Shown piece by piece: positions 1 through 6,407 of a DNA stretch of 7,213 nucleotides. A program made the position numbers and the translations under genes. How positions within the stretch are numbered: position 1 is the first letter of the stretch; every line of letters begins with the position of its first letter. The stretch is from Bacteroidales bacterium UBA3623 (GTDB taxonomy: Bacteria; Bacteroidota; Bacteroidia; Bacteroidales; UBA932). The notes under the pieces are model-generated. The model was not told the DNA's origin, did not search any database, and saw only the letters and a list, made by a program, of their open reading frames with translations. The stretch covers positions 1-7,213 of the forward strand of contig DFLI01000088.1 of assembly GCA_002373715.1 (NCBI GenBank), in the 5' to 3' direction.

Positions 1-3
1 TCC

Positions 4-306
4 ATGCTCATGTTTGCCCGCAGATACGATTTTGAGCCGGAAGTGCCCGTTCCTGTGAAGATTCTCATGTTCGGAGATGCATACCATGCCCAGATAACGC
101 TTCAGGGAACGGACGAAACGCTATTCCCGGGCCACAAGGCCGAAGTGCTGGTGATGGAAGTTCTGGAAAGAGGCCTGTTTGAAAACAAAAGCGGCCAGCA
201 GATTACCGTTTGGCGTGACGCTGAAGGCAGCCGCCCCATCCTGGGCCTGGAAATAAACCTTCATAAGGCCAAGGTTGTATGTAAAGTGATCGACAAAAAG
301 AAATAG
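4..306 (+). CDS. Small hypothetical protein, possibly EF-Tu C-terminal-domain-like
   Basis: This is a 100-residue soluble protein with no signal peptide or membrane segment, ending in a basic tail (KKK). I do not firmly recognise it. The middle (about residues 24-86) reads as alternating beta strands with a PGHKAEV turn at 43-48, followed by LFENKSGQQITVW and a closing strand near 79-86. That order loosely resembles the third domain of EF-Tu (a 'PG..aeV' turn, then a 'G..f.i' strand, then a 'G.G.i' strand), and small stand-alone proteins of this kind occur in Bacteroidota. The match is by eye and weak. The start is unresolved: ATG codons occur at 4 and 10, and the frame is open to the window's first base, so the gene may begin upstream. 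Its stop at 304-306 lies three bases before the next start, so the two genes are probably co-transcribed. The reading frame is better supported than the function. Confidence 0.6.
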   Translation: MLMFARRYDFEPEVPVPVKILMFGDAYHAQITLQGTDETLFPGHKAEVLVMEVLERGLFENKSGQQITVWRDAEGSRPILGLEINLHKAKVVCKVIDKKK

Positions 307-309
307 TAT

Positions 310-2304
310 ATGGCAACTTACCAACCCCTTACTCAAGCTCAGATTGAGCTGCTGGAGCAGAGAGGCTGCAGGGCAGAAGACTGGAGCACCGTTTTTACAT
401 CGGCCCCCGAATCCTTGAATTACATCCGTGGCGTCCGTTTTTCGGGCACTGTAAAATTTGGCCGATTCGAGGAAGTATTCACCCTGCCGGGAGGCGTTAA
501 GAAGCATTCCGGTCTGCGGGAATGCACGTTGCACAACGTGACGGTGGGGGACAATTCCCTCATTGAGAACGTGACCAACTATGTGGCCAATTACGTGATT
601 GGAGAGCATACTTATATTGAGAATGTAGACCTCCTTCTGTGTGACGGCCCTTGTTCTTTTGGTAACGGCGTGGAAGTGTCCGTTCTGAGTGAAACGGGCG
701 GCCGCGAGGTAAAGATTTACGACCGTCTGAGCGCCCAGATTGCCTATGTGCTGGCCATGTACCGGCACAGGCCCGCCCTGATTGCCCGCATGAACGGGAT
801 GATTGAAGAGTATGCCAAGAGTCAGACCAGCGAGATGGGCTACATTGGCAACCATGTTTCCATTCGCAATACCCGCCATATCAACGGCGTTCGCATTGGA
901 GATTACGCGGTAATCAGCGGCGCCAGCCGCCTTCGCAACGGCAGCGTGAACAGTAATGCCGCAGCGCCGGTCATCATTGCCCACGGCGTCATTGCCGACG
1001 ATTTCATTATCTGCAGCGGCTCCCATGTGGCCGATAACACCTCCCTGGAACGCTGCTTCGTGGGCCAGTGCTGCCACTTGGGGCACGGCTACAGCGCCTC
1101 CGATGCCCTCTTTTTCTCCAACTGCCAGGAAGAGAACGGCGAGGCCTGCGCCATCTTTGCCGGTCCGTTCACGGTAACGCACCACAAGAGCACCTTGCTC
1201 ATAGCCGGTATGTTCTCCTTCATGAACGCCGGCAGCGGTTCCAACCAGAGCAACCATATGTATAAGCTGGGCCCTATGCACCAGGGCATCCTGGAGCGCG
1301 GCGCCAAAACTTCCTCCGATTCCTACATCCTCTGGCCGTCCCGCGTGGGAGCCTTCTCCCTGGTGATGGGGCGCCATGTGACACACTCGGATACATCGGC
1401 ACTGCCTTTCTCTTATCTCATTGAGCAGCAGAATACTACCTATCTGGTCCCTGGCGTGAACCTGCGCAGTGTGGGTACGGTCCGTGATGCCCAGAAGTGG
1501 CCTAAGAGAGATGCCCGGAAAGACCCGGACCGCCTGGACTGCATCAATTACAACCTCCTGAGCCCCTACACCATCCAGAAGATGTTCAAGGGTATCCAGC
1601 TGCTGAAGAACTTGCAGTATTCTTCCGGCGAGCTTTCGGACGTTTACTCCTACCACAGCACCAAAATCCGCAATAAATCGCTGCGAAACGGCCTCCATTA
1701 TTATCAGACGGCCATCACCAAGTTCCTGGGCAATTCCATCATCAAGCGCCTGGAAAAGATGCCTGCAGGGGCCTCCGATGAAGATATTCGCCGGATGCTT
1801 CAGCCTACCTGCTCCATCGGCAATGGCCCTTGGGCCGATGTCGCCGGCCTCATCGCCCCCCGCGAGTGCCTTACGCAGCTGCTGAACCAGGTGGAAAGGG
1901 GAAAGGTGGACCTGAAGGGAATGGACAGCACCTTCCACAGCCTTCACAACCAGTATTACGATGCCGAATGGACCTGGGCCTACGACAAGTACGAGGAGTT
2001 CTTTGGCTACCCGCTTGCCAACATTACCAAGGAGCAAATTGTGGACATTGTGAAGCGCTGGAAAGAGGCGGTGATAGGCCTGGACAAGGAACTTTACGAA
2101 GACGCCAGGAAGGAATTCAACCTGGCCTCCATGACCAGTTTCGGGGCCGATGGAGACCGCGAGACCAAGGAACGCGATTTCTCCGAGGTGAGGGGAGACT
2201 TTGAGTCCAACTCCTTCGTGACTGCCGTCTTGGACCATATCAAACAGAAAGAAAAACTGGGCGACGAGCTCATATTTAGGCTGGAATCCTTGGGAAATCG
2301 GTAA
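310..2304 (+). CDS. DUF4954-like family protein (hexapeptide-repeat left-handed beta-helix)
   Basis: This is a 664-residue cytoplasmic protein without signal peptide or membrane helices. Residues about 65-130 and 178-385 carry loose hexapeptide repeats of the kind that form a left-handed beta-helix (for example VTVGDNSLIENV at 77-88, YVIGEHTYIENV at 95-106, VRIGDYAVISGASRL at 194-208, and VIADDFIICSGSHVADNTSLERCFVG at 227-252 in broken form). This fold is shared with nucleotide-sugar acyltransferases and pyrophosphorylases such as GlmU. A His/Cys-rich stretch (CFVGQCCHLGHG, 249-260) and HHK at 290-292 could line a site. Residues about 400-664 are mainly alpha-helical (YDAEWTWAYDKYEEFFGYP near 550-568). 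The overall pattern, including the N-terminal RFSGTVKFGRFEEVFTLPGG and the length, matches my recollection of the Bacteroidota DUF4954 family, whose substrate is unknown to me. The start at 310 is preceded by an A-rich stretch (GACAAAAAGAAATAG) rather than a clear Shine-Dalgarno. It ends in tandem stops TAATAA. An acyl- or nucleotidyl-transfer role is inferred from fold only. Confidence 0.85.
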   Translation: MATYQPLTQAQIELLEQRGCRAEDWSTVFTSAPESLNYIRGVRFSGTVKFGRFEEVFTLPGGVKKHSGLRECTLHNVTVGDNSLIENVTNYVANYVIGEHTYIENVDLLLCDGPCSFGNGVEVSVLSETGGREVKIYDRLSAQIAYVLAMYRHRPALIARMNGMIEEYAKSQTSEMGYIGNHVSIRNTRHINGVRIGDYAVISGASRLRNGSVNSNAAAPVIIAHGVIADDFIICSGSHVADNTSLERCFVGQCCHLGHGYSASDALFFSNCQEENGEACAIFAGPFTVTHHKSTLLIAGMFSFMNAGSGSNQSNHMYKLGPMHQGILERGAKTSSDSYILWPSRVGAFSLVMGRHVTHSDTSALPFSYLIEQQNTTYLVPGVNLRSVGTVRDAQKWPKRDARKDPDRLDCINYNLLSPYTIQKMFKGIQLLKNLQYSSGELSDVYSYHSTKIRNKSLRNGLHYYQTAITKFLGNSIIKRLEKMPAGASDEDIRRMLQPTCSIGNGPWADVAGLIAPRECLTQLLNQVERGKVDLKGMDSTFHSLHNQYYDAEWTWAYDKYEEFFGYPLANITKEQIVDIVKRWKEAVIGLDKELYEDARKEFNLASMTSFGADGDRETKERDFSEVRGDFESNSFVTAVLDHIKQKEKLGDELIFRLESLGNR

Positions 2305-2320
2305 TAAAGTGTTACCTTCG
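2290..2320 (+). promoter_or_regulatory. Candidate Bacteroidota-type promoter for the citrate operon
   Basis: TACCTTCG at 2313-2320 differs by one base from the Bacteroidota -7 consensus TAnnTTTG. A TTG at 2290-2292, inside the end of the preceding gene, lies 20 bases upstream and fits the -33 TTTG/TTG box. Transcription would begin roughly at 2325-2330, giving a leader of about 45-50 bases before the ATG at 2374. The position, in the only non-overlapping gap of real size in the window, supports a new transcription unit starting here. Short motifs like these arise by chance, so confidence is limited. Confidence 0.4.
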
Positions 2321-2334
2321 CGTAGTGATTCCCT

Positions 2335-2368
2335 AACAGGCGGAACCGGGAGTATTGGAAAGCCTGTT
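2335..2368 (+). repeat. Short inverted repeat in the leader of the CitC-CitG gene
   Basis: AACAGGC (2335-2341) and GCCTGTT (2362-2368) are perfect inverted copies separated by 20 bases, placed just before the start codon at 2374. TTGGAA also occurs twice, at 2355-2360 and 2367-2372, 12 bases apart and overlapping the right arm. In RNA the arms could form a small hairpin close to the ribosome-binding region; in DNA they could be an operator. There is no U-run after it, so it does not look like an intrinsic terminator. A chance occurrence is possible. Confidence 0.3.
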
Positions 2369-2373
2369 GGAAC

Positions 2374-4170
2374 ATGCAAAGCTATAGAGAGCACATCATA
2401 CAGGAGCTGCCTCTGATCAGCTCATACTTCCGCCAAAAGGTGGAGCGCTTCCTCGGAGAAAACGGTCTCCGGCTGGAAGAATTAGATGTGTATTGTGCCA
2501 TCGAGAACCAGGCCGGAGAAATCATAGCCGGCGCCGGACTATCTTCGGACATCATCAAATGCATTGCCGTCGCGGCCGAAGCCCGTTCCGAGGGTTTGGT
2601 GGTGCCGCTGGTGTCGCATCTTATCTCCCTGGCTGCTTCCAGGGGATTGCACGAACTCAAACTGTACACCAAGCCGGAGAACCAGGCCATTTTCGAAAGC
2701 CTGGGCTTCCACGTGCTGGCCACCGCCCCCAAGGCTATCCTCATGGAAAATGGCAGGGGCCTGGAGAAGTATTGCGAGTATTTGCGCACGTTCCGCCGGG
2801 AGGGCCGATGCGGGGTAGTAGTCATGAACGCCAACCCCTTCACCCTGGGCCACCTATATCTCCTGCAGCAAGCCGCCACCCAGGTAGATGCGCTCTACGT
2901 GATTCCGGTGAAGGAAGAAGGCCAGCGTTTCCCGTATGCCGAAAGAAAAGCAATGATTCAGGCAGCAGTGGAAAGGCCCACGGCCGAACAAAATTATTTT
3001 TCGGGACGGTGCCCGAAAAACCAATTTTCTTCGGCCAACGCAACGCCAACGCGCATAGTTGTGCTGGAGGGATCGGCCTATCAGATTTCTGCGGCCACTT
3101 TCCCTACCTATTTTCTGAAAGACCTTTCAGATGCGGCCGATACGCATATTCGGCTGGATCTGGACCTTTATACCCGTCATATTGCGCCGGCGCTGAACGC
3201 CTCCGTGCGCTTTGTGGGCTCTGAGCCCATAGACGCTCTTACCAACCACTACAACACTGTGATGAAAGAGGTGCTCCCTGCTGTTGTGGAAGTGCCAAGA
3301 ATGGAGACCCCCGATCAGGTCGGGGGTGACGTCATGCCAGGCAGCGACCGGGCATCTAAAGCCATTTCTGCCTCAGCGGTGCGTCAGGCACTGGATGAGG
3401 GGCGTTTCTCCGAGGCGGCGGCGCTGTGTCCGGAGACAACGCATCCGTATTTGCTGGCGGTGCTGGCCGAAAGGGCGCTGCGCCGGGAGCTGGACCTTCC
3501 CGGAAAGCCGGGGCTGGTGTGCCCGGAGTCCAATGGCGCGCATGCCGATATGAACTATAGCACTATGCTTCGGGGTATTGCTGCCATTCGGCCCTTCTTC
3601 CCGAAGATGGCCATGGCGGCATCGGCCGATGAGCTGCGCCAGCTGGGCATTGAGGCCGAGAAGGCCATGATGGCCGCCACCGGAGGGGTGAACACCCACC
3701 GCGGCGCCATCTTCTGCCTGGGCCTCGCGCTGAACGCGTGGACGCAATGTGCTTACAGTGAGGAGCTTATGCCATCGGCCACGGGTAAAATTGCCGAAGG
3801 CATTTACGCTAAGTCGCAGTCAGACAAGAACTTACCTCCACGGGGCGCAATGGCTATGGCGCTTAGCGGCTACAAGCAGCTCTTTGAAGACTGGCTGCCG
3901 TATTATGAGAAGGAAGGTGAACTGAAAACGCTTCTGCGCATTATGTCCACGCTGGACGACACCTGTGTTGTGAAGCGCGTGGGCTATGACCGTGCACAGC
4001 AGGTGAAGCAGGAGGCAAAAGAGATTGCCGGTCAGGCCGGCAATGACGTCTCCGTCATGCCCGACTTGATCGGGCATCTGTGCGAACGCTACGCAGCAGA
4101 GGGAATTTCGCCCGGCGGCGCGGCGGATATGTTAGCATTGACAATATTTATACACTCAATCATATCATGA
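2374..4170 (+). CDS. citC/citG: Fused citrate lyase ligase / triphosphoribosyl-dephospho-CoA synthase (CitC-CitG)
   Basis: This is a 598-residue two-enzyme fusion that matures citrate lyase. Residues 1-130 are the GNAT-like N-terminal domain of CitC (KLYTKPENQAIFESLGF, 96-112). Residues about 145-360 are its nucleotidyltransferase domain, with the HIGH-like NPFTLGH at 154-160, ERKAMI at 190-195, SAYQISAATFPTYFLKD at 234-250 and ISASAVR at 331-337. CitC uses ATP and acetate to acetylate the lyase's prosthetic-group thiol. Residues about 361-598 are CitG, which makes the prosthetic-group precursor 2'-(5''-triphosphoribosyl)-3'-dephospho-CoA from ATP and dephospho-CoA: KPGLVCPESNGAHADMNY (378-395), AATGGVNTHRGAIF (435-447), LDDTCVVKR (527-535) and SPGGAADMLALT (579-590). 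Several usual CitG positions are changed (DMN for DMD; GAMAMALSGY at 491-500 where GaRgEAesGf is typical), so its activity is less certain. Three palindromic DNA elements sit in frame at residues 203-221, 312-328 and 550-568. The ATG at 2374 matches the normal CitC N-terminus. The stop overlaps the next start as ATGA, implying translational coupling. Confidence 0.92.
   Translation: MQSYREHIIQELPLISSYFRQKVERFLGENGLRLEELDVYCAIENQAGEIIAGAGLSSDIIKCIAVAAEARSEGLVVPLVSHLISLAASRGLHELKLYTKPENQAIFESLGFHVLATAPKAILMENGRGLEKYCEYLRTFRREGRCGVVVMNANPFTLGHLYLLQQAATQVDALYVIPVKEEGQRFPYAERKAMIQAAVERPTAEQNYFSGRCPKNQFSSANATPTRIVVLEGSAYQISAATFPTYFLKDLSDAADTHIRLDLDLYTRHIAPALNASVRFVGSEPIDALTNHYNTVMKEVLPAVVEVPRMETPDQVGGDVMPGSDRASKAISASAVRQALDEGRFSEAAALCPETTHPYLLAVLAERALRRELDLPGKPGLVCPESNGAHADMNYSTMLRGIAAIRPFFPKMAMAASADELRQLGIEAEKAMMAATGGVNTHRGAIFCLGLALNAWTQCAYSEELMPSATGKIAEGIYAKSQSDKNLPPRGAMAMALSGYKQLFEDWLPYYEKEGELKTLLRIMSTLDDTCVVKRVGYDRAQQVKQEAKEIAGQAGNDVSVMPDLIGHLCERYAAEGISPGGAADMLALTIFIHSIIS
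2982..3036. repeat. 55-base AT-rich imperfect palindrome inside the CitC coding region (element C)
   Basis: The left arm (2982-3005) and right arm (3012-3036) are near-complete inverted copies around the 6-base loop ACGGTG. The core is TTTTTCGGG/CCCGAAAAA (9 perfect pairs), then a short mismatch with a one-base length difference, then AATT-containing and GGCCGAA-like outer segments; only two positions plus one extra base fail to pair. It encodes roughly residues 203-221 of the fusion protein. Typical CitC proteins have only a few residues between ERKAMI and the strand equivalent to RIVVLEGS (227-234), whereas here there are about 20 more. The A/T runs contrast with the GC-rich surrounding gene. 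I read it as an inserted palindromic element that kept the frame open. Confidence 0.7.
3305..3357. repeat. Two-hairpin palindromic element, copy A, inside the CitC domain end
   Basis: The first hairpin has a perfect 8-base stem ACCCCCGA/TCGGGGGT (3307-3314 and 3320-3327) with loop TCAGG. The spacer GACGTC (3328-3333) follows, then an imperfect second hairpin ATGCCAGG/CCGGGCAT (3334-3341 and 3348-3355, one mismatch) with loop CAGCGA. The outer ends are AGA and TCT. It encodes about residues 312-328, between VVEVPRM and the conserved ISASAVR motif of CitC, where homologues normally have only a short linker. It shares ends, loop, GACGTC and ATGCC with copy B at 4022-4079. Confidence 0.75.
4022..4079. 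repeat. Two-hairpin palindromic element, copy B, inside the CitG domain end
   Basis: The first hairpin has a perfect 8-base stem ATTGCCGG/CCGGCAAT (4024-4031 and 4037-4044) with loop TCAGG, the same loop as copy A. The spacer is GACGTCTCCGTC (4045-4056). The second hairpin has a perfect 8-base stem ATGCCCGA/TCGGGCAT (4057-4064 and 4070-4077) with loop CTTGA. The ends are again AGA and TCT. It encodes residues 550-568 (including NDVSVMPDLIGH), just before the conserved SPGGAADMLA of CitG. The protein there is not obviously longer than other CitG proteins, so the element may have replaced local sequence rather than simply lengthened it. Confidence 0.8.
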
Positions 4171-6404
4171 TTACACTAAACCCCAATGGAGTTTATCTCC
4201 TCGATGGCAAAACCATCGCCTCTGAGGCTCCCGTCGGCAAAGACGAGGCCCGCGAGAACACCATTACTTACCAGATTCTGCGCGCACATGACGTAGACGG
4301 TTCCAAGGGTAAGGACCTTCGCATCCGTTTCGATGCCATGGTCTCCCATGACATTACCTATGTGGGTATTATCCAGACGGCCCGCGCCAGCGGCCTGGAG
4401 AAGTTCCCGCTGCCGTATGCCATGACCAACTGCCACAACTCCCTGTGCGCCGTGGGCGGCACCATCAACGAAGACGACCACGTGTTTGGTCTTTCTGCTG
4501 CCAAGAAATACGGTGGTATCTATGTGCCTGCCAACCAGGCGGTTATCCACCAGTATGCCCGCGAGGCTCTCACCGCCTGCGGTAACATGATTCTGGGTTC
4601 CGACTCCCATACCCGTTACGGTTCCCTGGGTAATATGGGCGTTGGCGAAGGTGGCGGCGAGCTGGTGAAGCAGCTGCTGGAGAACACCTGGGACATCAAG
4701 GCTCCCGAGGTGGTGCTGGTGTGGCTGGAAGGTAAGCCCAAGCGGGGTATCGGCCCTCACGATGTGGCCATTTCTCTGGTGAAGGCCGTGTTCGAGAGCG
4801 GTTTTGTAAAGAACAAGGTGCTGGAGTTTGCCGGCCCTGGCGTGAAGGAACTGCCCATCGACTTCCGTAACGGCATAGATGTGATGACCACCGAAACCAC
4901 CTGCCTCAGCTCCATCTGGATTACCGATGAGGAGGTGAAGAAATACTTCGAGATGCACAATCGGCCCTCTGCCTTCAAGGAACTGAAGCCCGGCAAGGTG
5001 GCCTACTACGATTCCATGGTCACCATTGACCTGAGCACGCAGGAGAGCATGATTGCCCTGCCTTACCACCCGTCCAACGCGGTGAGCATCCACGAGCTGC
5101 AGGCCAATCCCGAGAAGGTGCTCAAAGCCATCGAGGAAGACACCATCCAGCGTTTTGGAGAGAAGGTGCATCCGGACCTGATGTCCAAGATTAAGAACGG
5201 AAAGGTATATGCCGATCAGGGCATCATCGCCGGCTGCTCCGGCGGTACCTACGACAACCTCTCCGAGGCTGCCACCATCCTAAAGGGTAAATCCATCGGC
5301 AACGATTACTTTACCATGAGCGCCTATCCCCAAAGCACACCCGTGTATCTGGCCACTACACGCAATCACATTGCCGAAGAGCTGCTGGAAGCCGGTGTGG
5401 TTATTAAGCCTGCCTTCTGCGGCCCTTGCTTCGGCGCCGGTGATGTGCCGTCCAACAACGGCCTGTCCATCCGCCACACCACCCGTAACTTCCCCAACCG
5501 TGAAGGCTCCAAGCCCGGTCAGGGACAGATTTCCATGGTGGCCCTCATGGATGCCCGCAGCATTGCCGCTACGGCTGCCAACGGTGGCGTCATTACCGCC
5601 GCTACGGATATTGAATATGAAGACACCCACAAGCCTTATCAGTTTGACGGTCACATCTACGAAAAGCGCGTCTACAATGGCTTCGGCAAGGCAGATTTGA
5701 GCCAGGAGCTCCGCTACGGTCCCAACATCAAGGACTGGCCCGTGATGCCCGCCATGCAGGAAAATATGCTGCTGGAACTGGCCGCAGTGATTCACGACCC
5801 TGTGACCACCACCGACGAGCTCATTCCTTCCGGAGAAACCTCCAGCTATCGTTCCAACCCGCTGAAGCTCTCCGAGTTTGCCCTCAGCCGTCGCGTTCCC
5901 GAGTATGTGGGCCGCTCCAAGCGCATCCAGGCCGATGACCGCGCCCGAAGGGCCGGCGAGCTCACCGAAGAGCTGAAGAAAGCTCTGGCAGTAGCCGGCA
6001 CATCGGCCGAAAGCACTTCCTTCGGTTCCTGCGTGTTCGCCAATAAGCCTGGCGACGGCAGTGCCCGTGAGCAGGCTGCTTCCTGCCAGAAGGTGCTGGG
6101 CGGAGACGCCAACATTTGCTACGAGTACGCTACCAAGCGTTACCGTTCCAACTGCATCAACTGGGGTATTGTTCCTTTCACCATTGGCAAGGAAACTCCT
6201 TTCAATTACGAGGTAGGGGACTATGTGTTTGTTCCCGGCATCCGTGATGCCATCCTGGGTGGCGCCGAGGAAATTGACGCCCGCGTGATTACCCGCGACG
6301 GCAAGTCCACGCCCATCCACCTTTACTTCCAGAACCTCACCGAAGACGAGCGCCAGATTCTCGCCGACGGCTGCCTTATGAATTATTACAAAAACCGTAA
6401 ATAA
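4167..6404 (+). CDS. Aconitase-superfamily hydratase (YbhJ-like), probable citrate/isocitrate interconversion
   Basis: This is a 745-residue cytoplasmic [4Fe-4S] hydro-lyase of the aconitase/IPM-isomerase superfamily, in AcnA-like order with the swivelling domain last. Cluster ligands are visible as Cys357 (AGCSGGTYDN) and Cys418/Cys421 (FCGPCFGAG). GSDSHTRYG (144-152) matches the GTDSHT motif, and R440/R445 in TTRNFPNREG match the two arginines of the aconitase RNFxxR segment. The swivel domain (about 580-745) has GDGSAREQAAS (629-639), keeping the catalytic Ser632 and Arg634 but with Ala and Gln where GSSREHA is usual. The Asp-His pair of the classical HCDHL motif is not seen; TNCHNSL (87-93) occupies that place. 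This fits the less-studied hydratase branch that includes E. coli YbhJ better than AcnA or AcnB. The start at 4167 is chosen because the ATG overlaps the upstream stop (ATGA); extending to an ATG at 4080 would only re-read the CitG gene in another frame. Its place between citC/citG and icd argues for an aconitase role, but the specificity is inferred. Confidence 0.9.
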   Translation: MITLNPNGVYLLDGKTIASEAPVGKDEARENTITYQILRAHDVDGSKGKDLRIRFDAMVSHDITYVGIIQTARASGLEKFPLPYAMTNCHNSLCAVGGTINEDDHVFGLSAAKKYGGIYVPANQAVIHQYAREALTACGNMILGSDSHTRYGSLGNMGVGEGGGELVKQLLENTWDIKAPEVVLVWLEGKPKRGIGPHDVAISLVKAVFESGFVKNKVLEFAGPGVKELPIDFRNGIDVMTTETTCLSSIWITDEEVKKYFEMHNRPSAFKELKPGKVAYYDSMVTIDLSTQESMIALPYHPSNAVSIHELQANPEKVLKAIEEDTIQRFGEKVHPDLMSKIKNGKVYADQGIIAGCSGGTYDNLSEAATILKGKSIGNDYFTMSAYPQSTPVYLATTRNHIAEELLEAGVVIKPAFCGPCFGAGDVPSNNGLSIRHTTRNFPNREGSKPGQGQISMVALMDARSIAATAANGGVITAATDIEYEDTHKPYQFDGHIYEKRVYNGFGKADLSQELRYGPNIKDWPVMPAMQENMLLELAAVIHDPVTTTDELIPSGETSSYRSNPLKLSEFALSRRVPEYVGRSKRIQADDRARRAGELTEELKKALAVAGTSAESTSFGSCVFANKPGDGSAREQAASCQKVLGGDANICYEYATKRYRSNCINWGIVPFTIGKETPFNYEVGDYVFVPGIRDAILGGAEEIDARVITRDGKSTPIHLYFQNLTEDERQILADGCLMNYYKNRK

Positions 6405-6407
6405 ACC

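Noticed and set aside
438..452. TTTTTCGGGCAC sequence resembling the core of palindromic element C on its reverse strand
   Set aside because: There is no matching inverted arm, and the encoded RFSGTVKFGRFE looks like ordinary family sequence rather than an insertion. I take it as coincidence.
2335..2368. Intrinsic terminator after the DUF4954-like gene
   Set aside because: The inverted repeat has a 20-base loop, a short stem and no following T-run, so it does not have terminator form.
121..2394. A 757-codon open frame on the minus strand opposite the DUF4954-like gene
   Set aside because: It mirrors the codon bias of the + strand gene, has no recognisable domain and a low-complexity Gly/Val/His-rich composition. 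The + strand frame shows beta-helix repeats and family-like sequence.
3832..4077. A minus-strand frame of 81 codons beginning MPDQVGHDG
   Set aside because: Its start is simply the reverse strand of palindromic element B, and the rest is antisense to CitG. Frames starting this way are a common artefact of such repeats.
4080..4166. A 29-residue N-terminal extension of the hydratase starting at an ATG at 4080
   Set aside because: It overlaps the conserved SPGGAADMLALT coding region of CitG in another frame, is Arg/Gly-rich and unlike the family. The ATG at 4167 gives the normal tight ATGA overlap.
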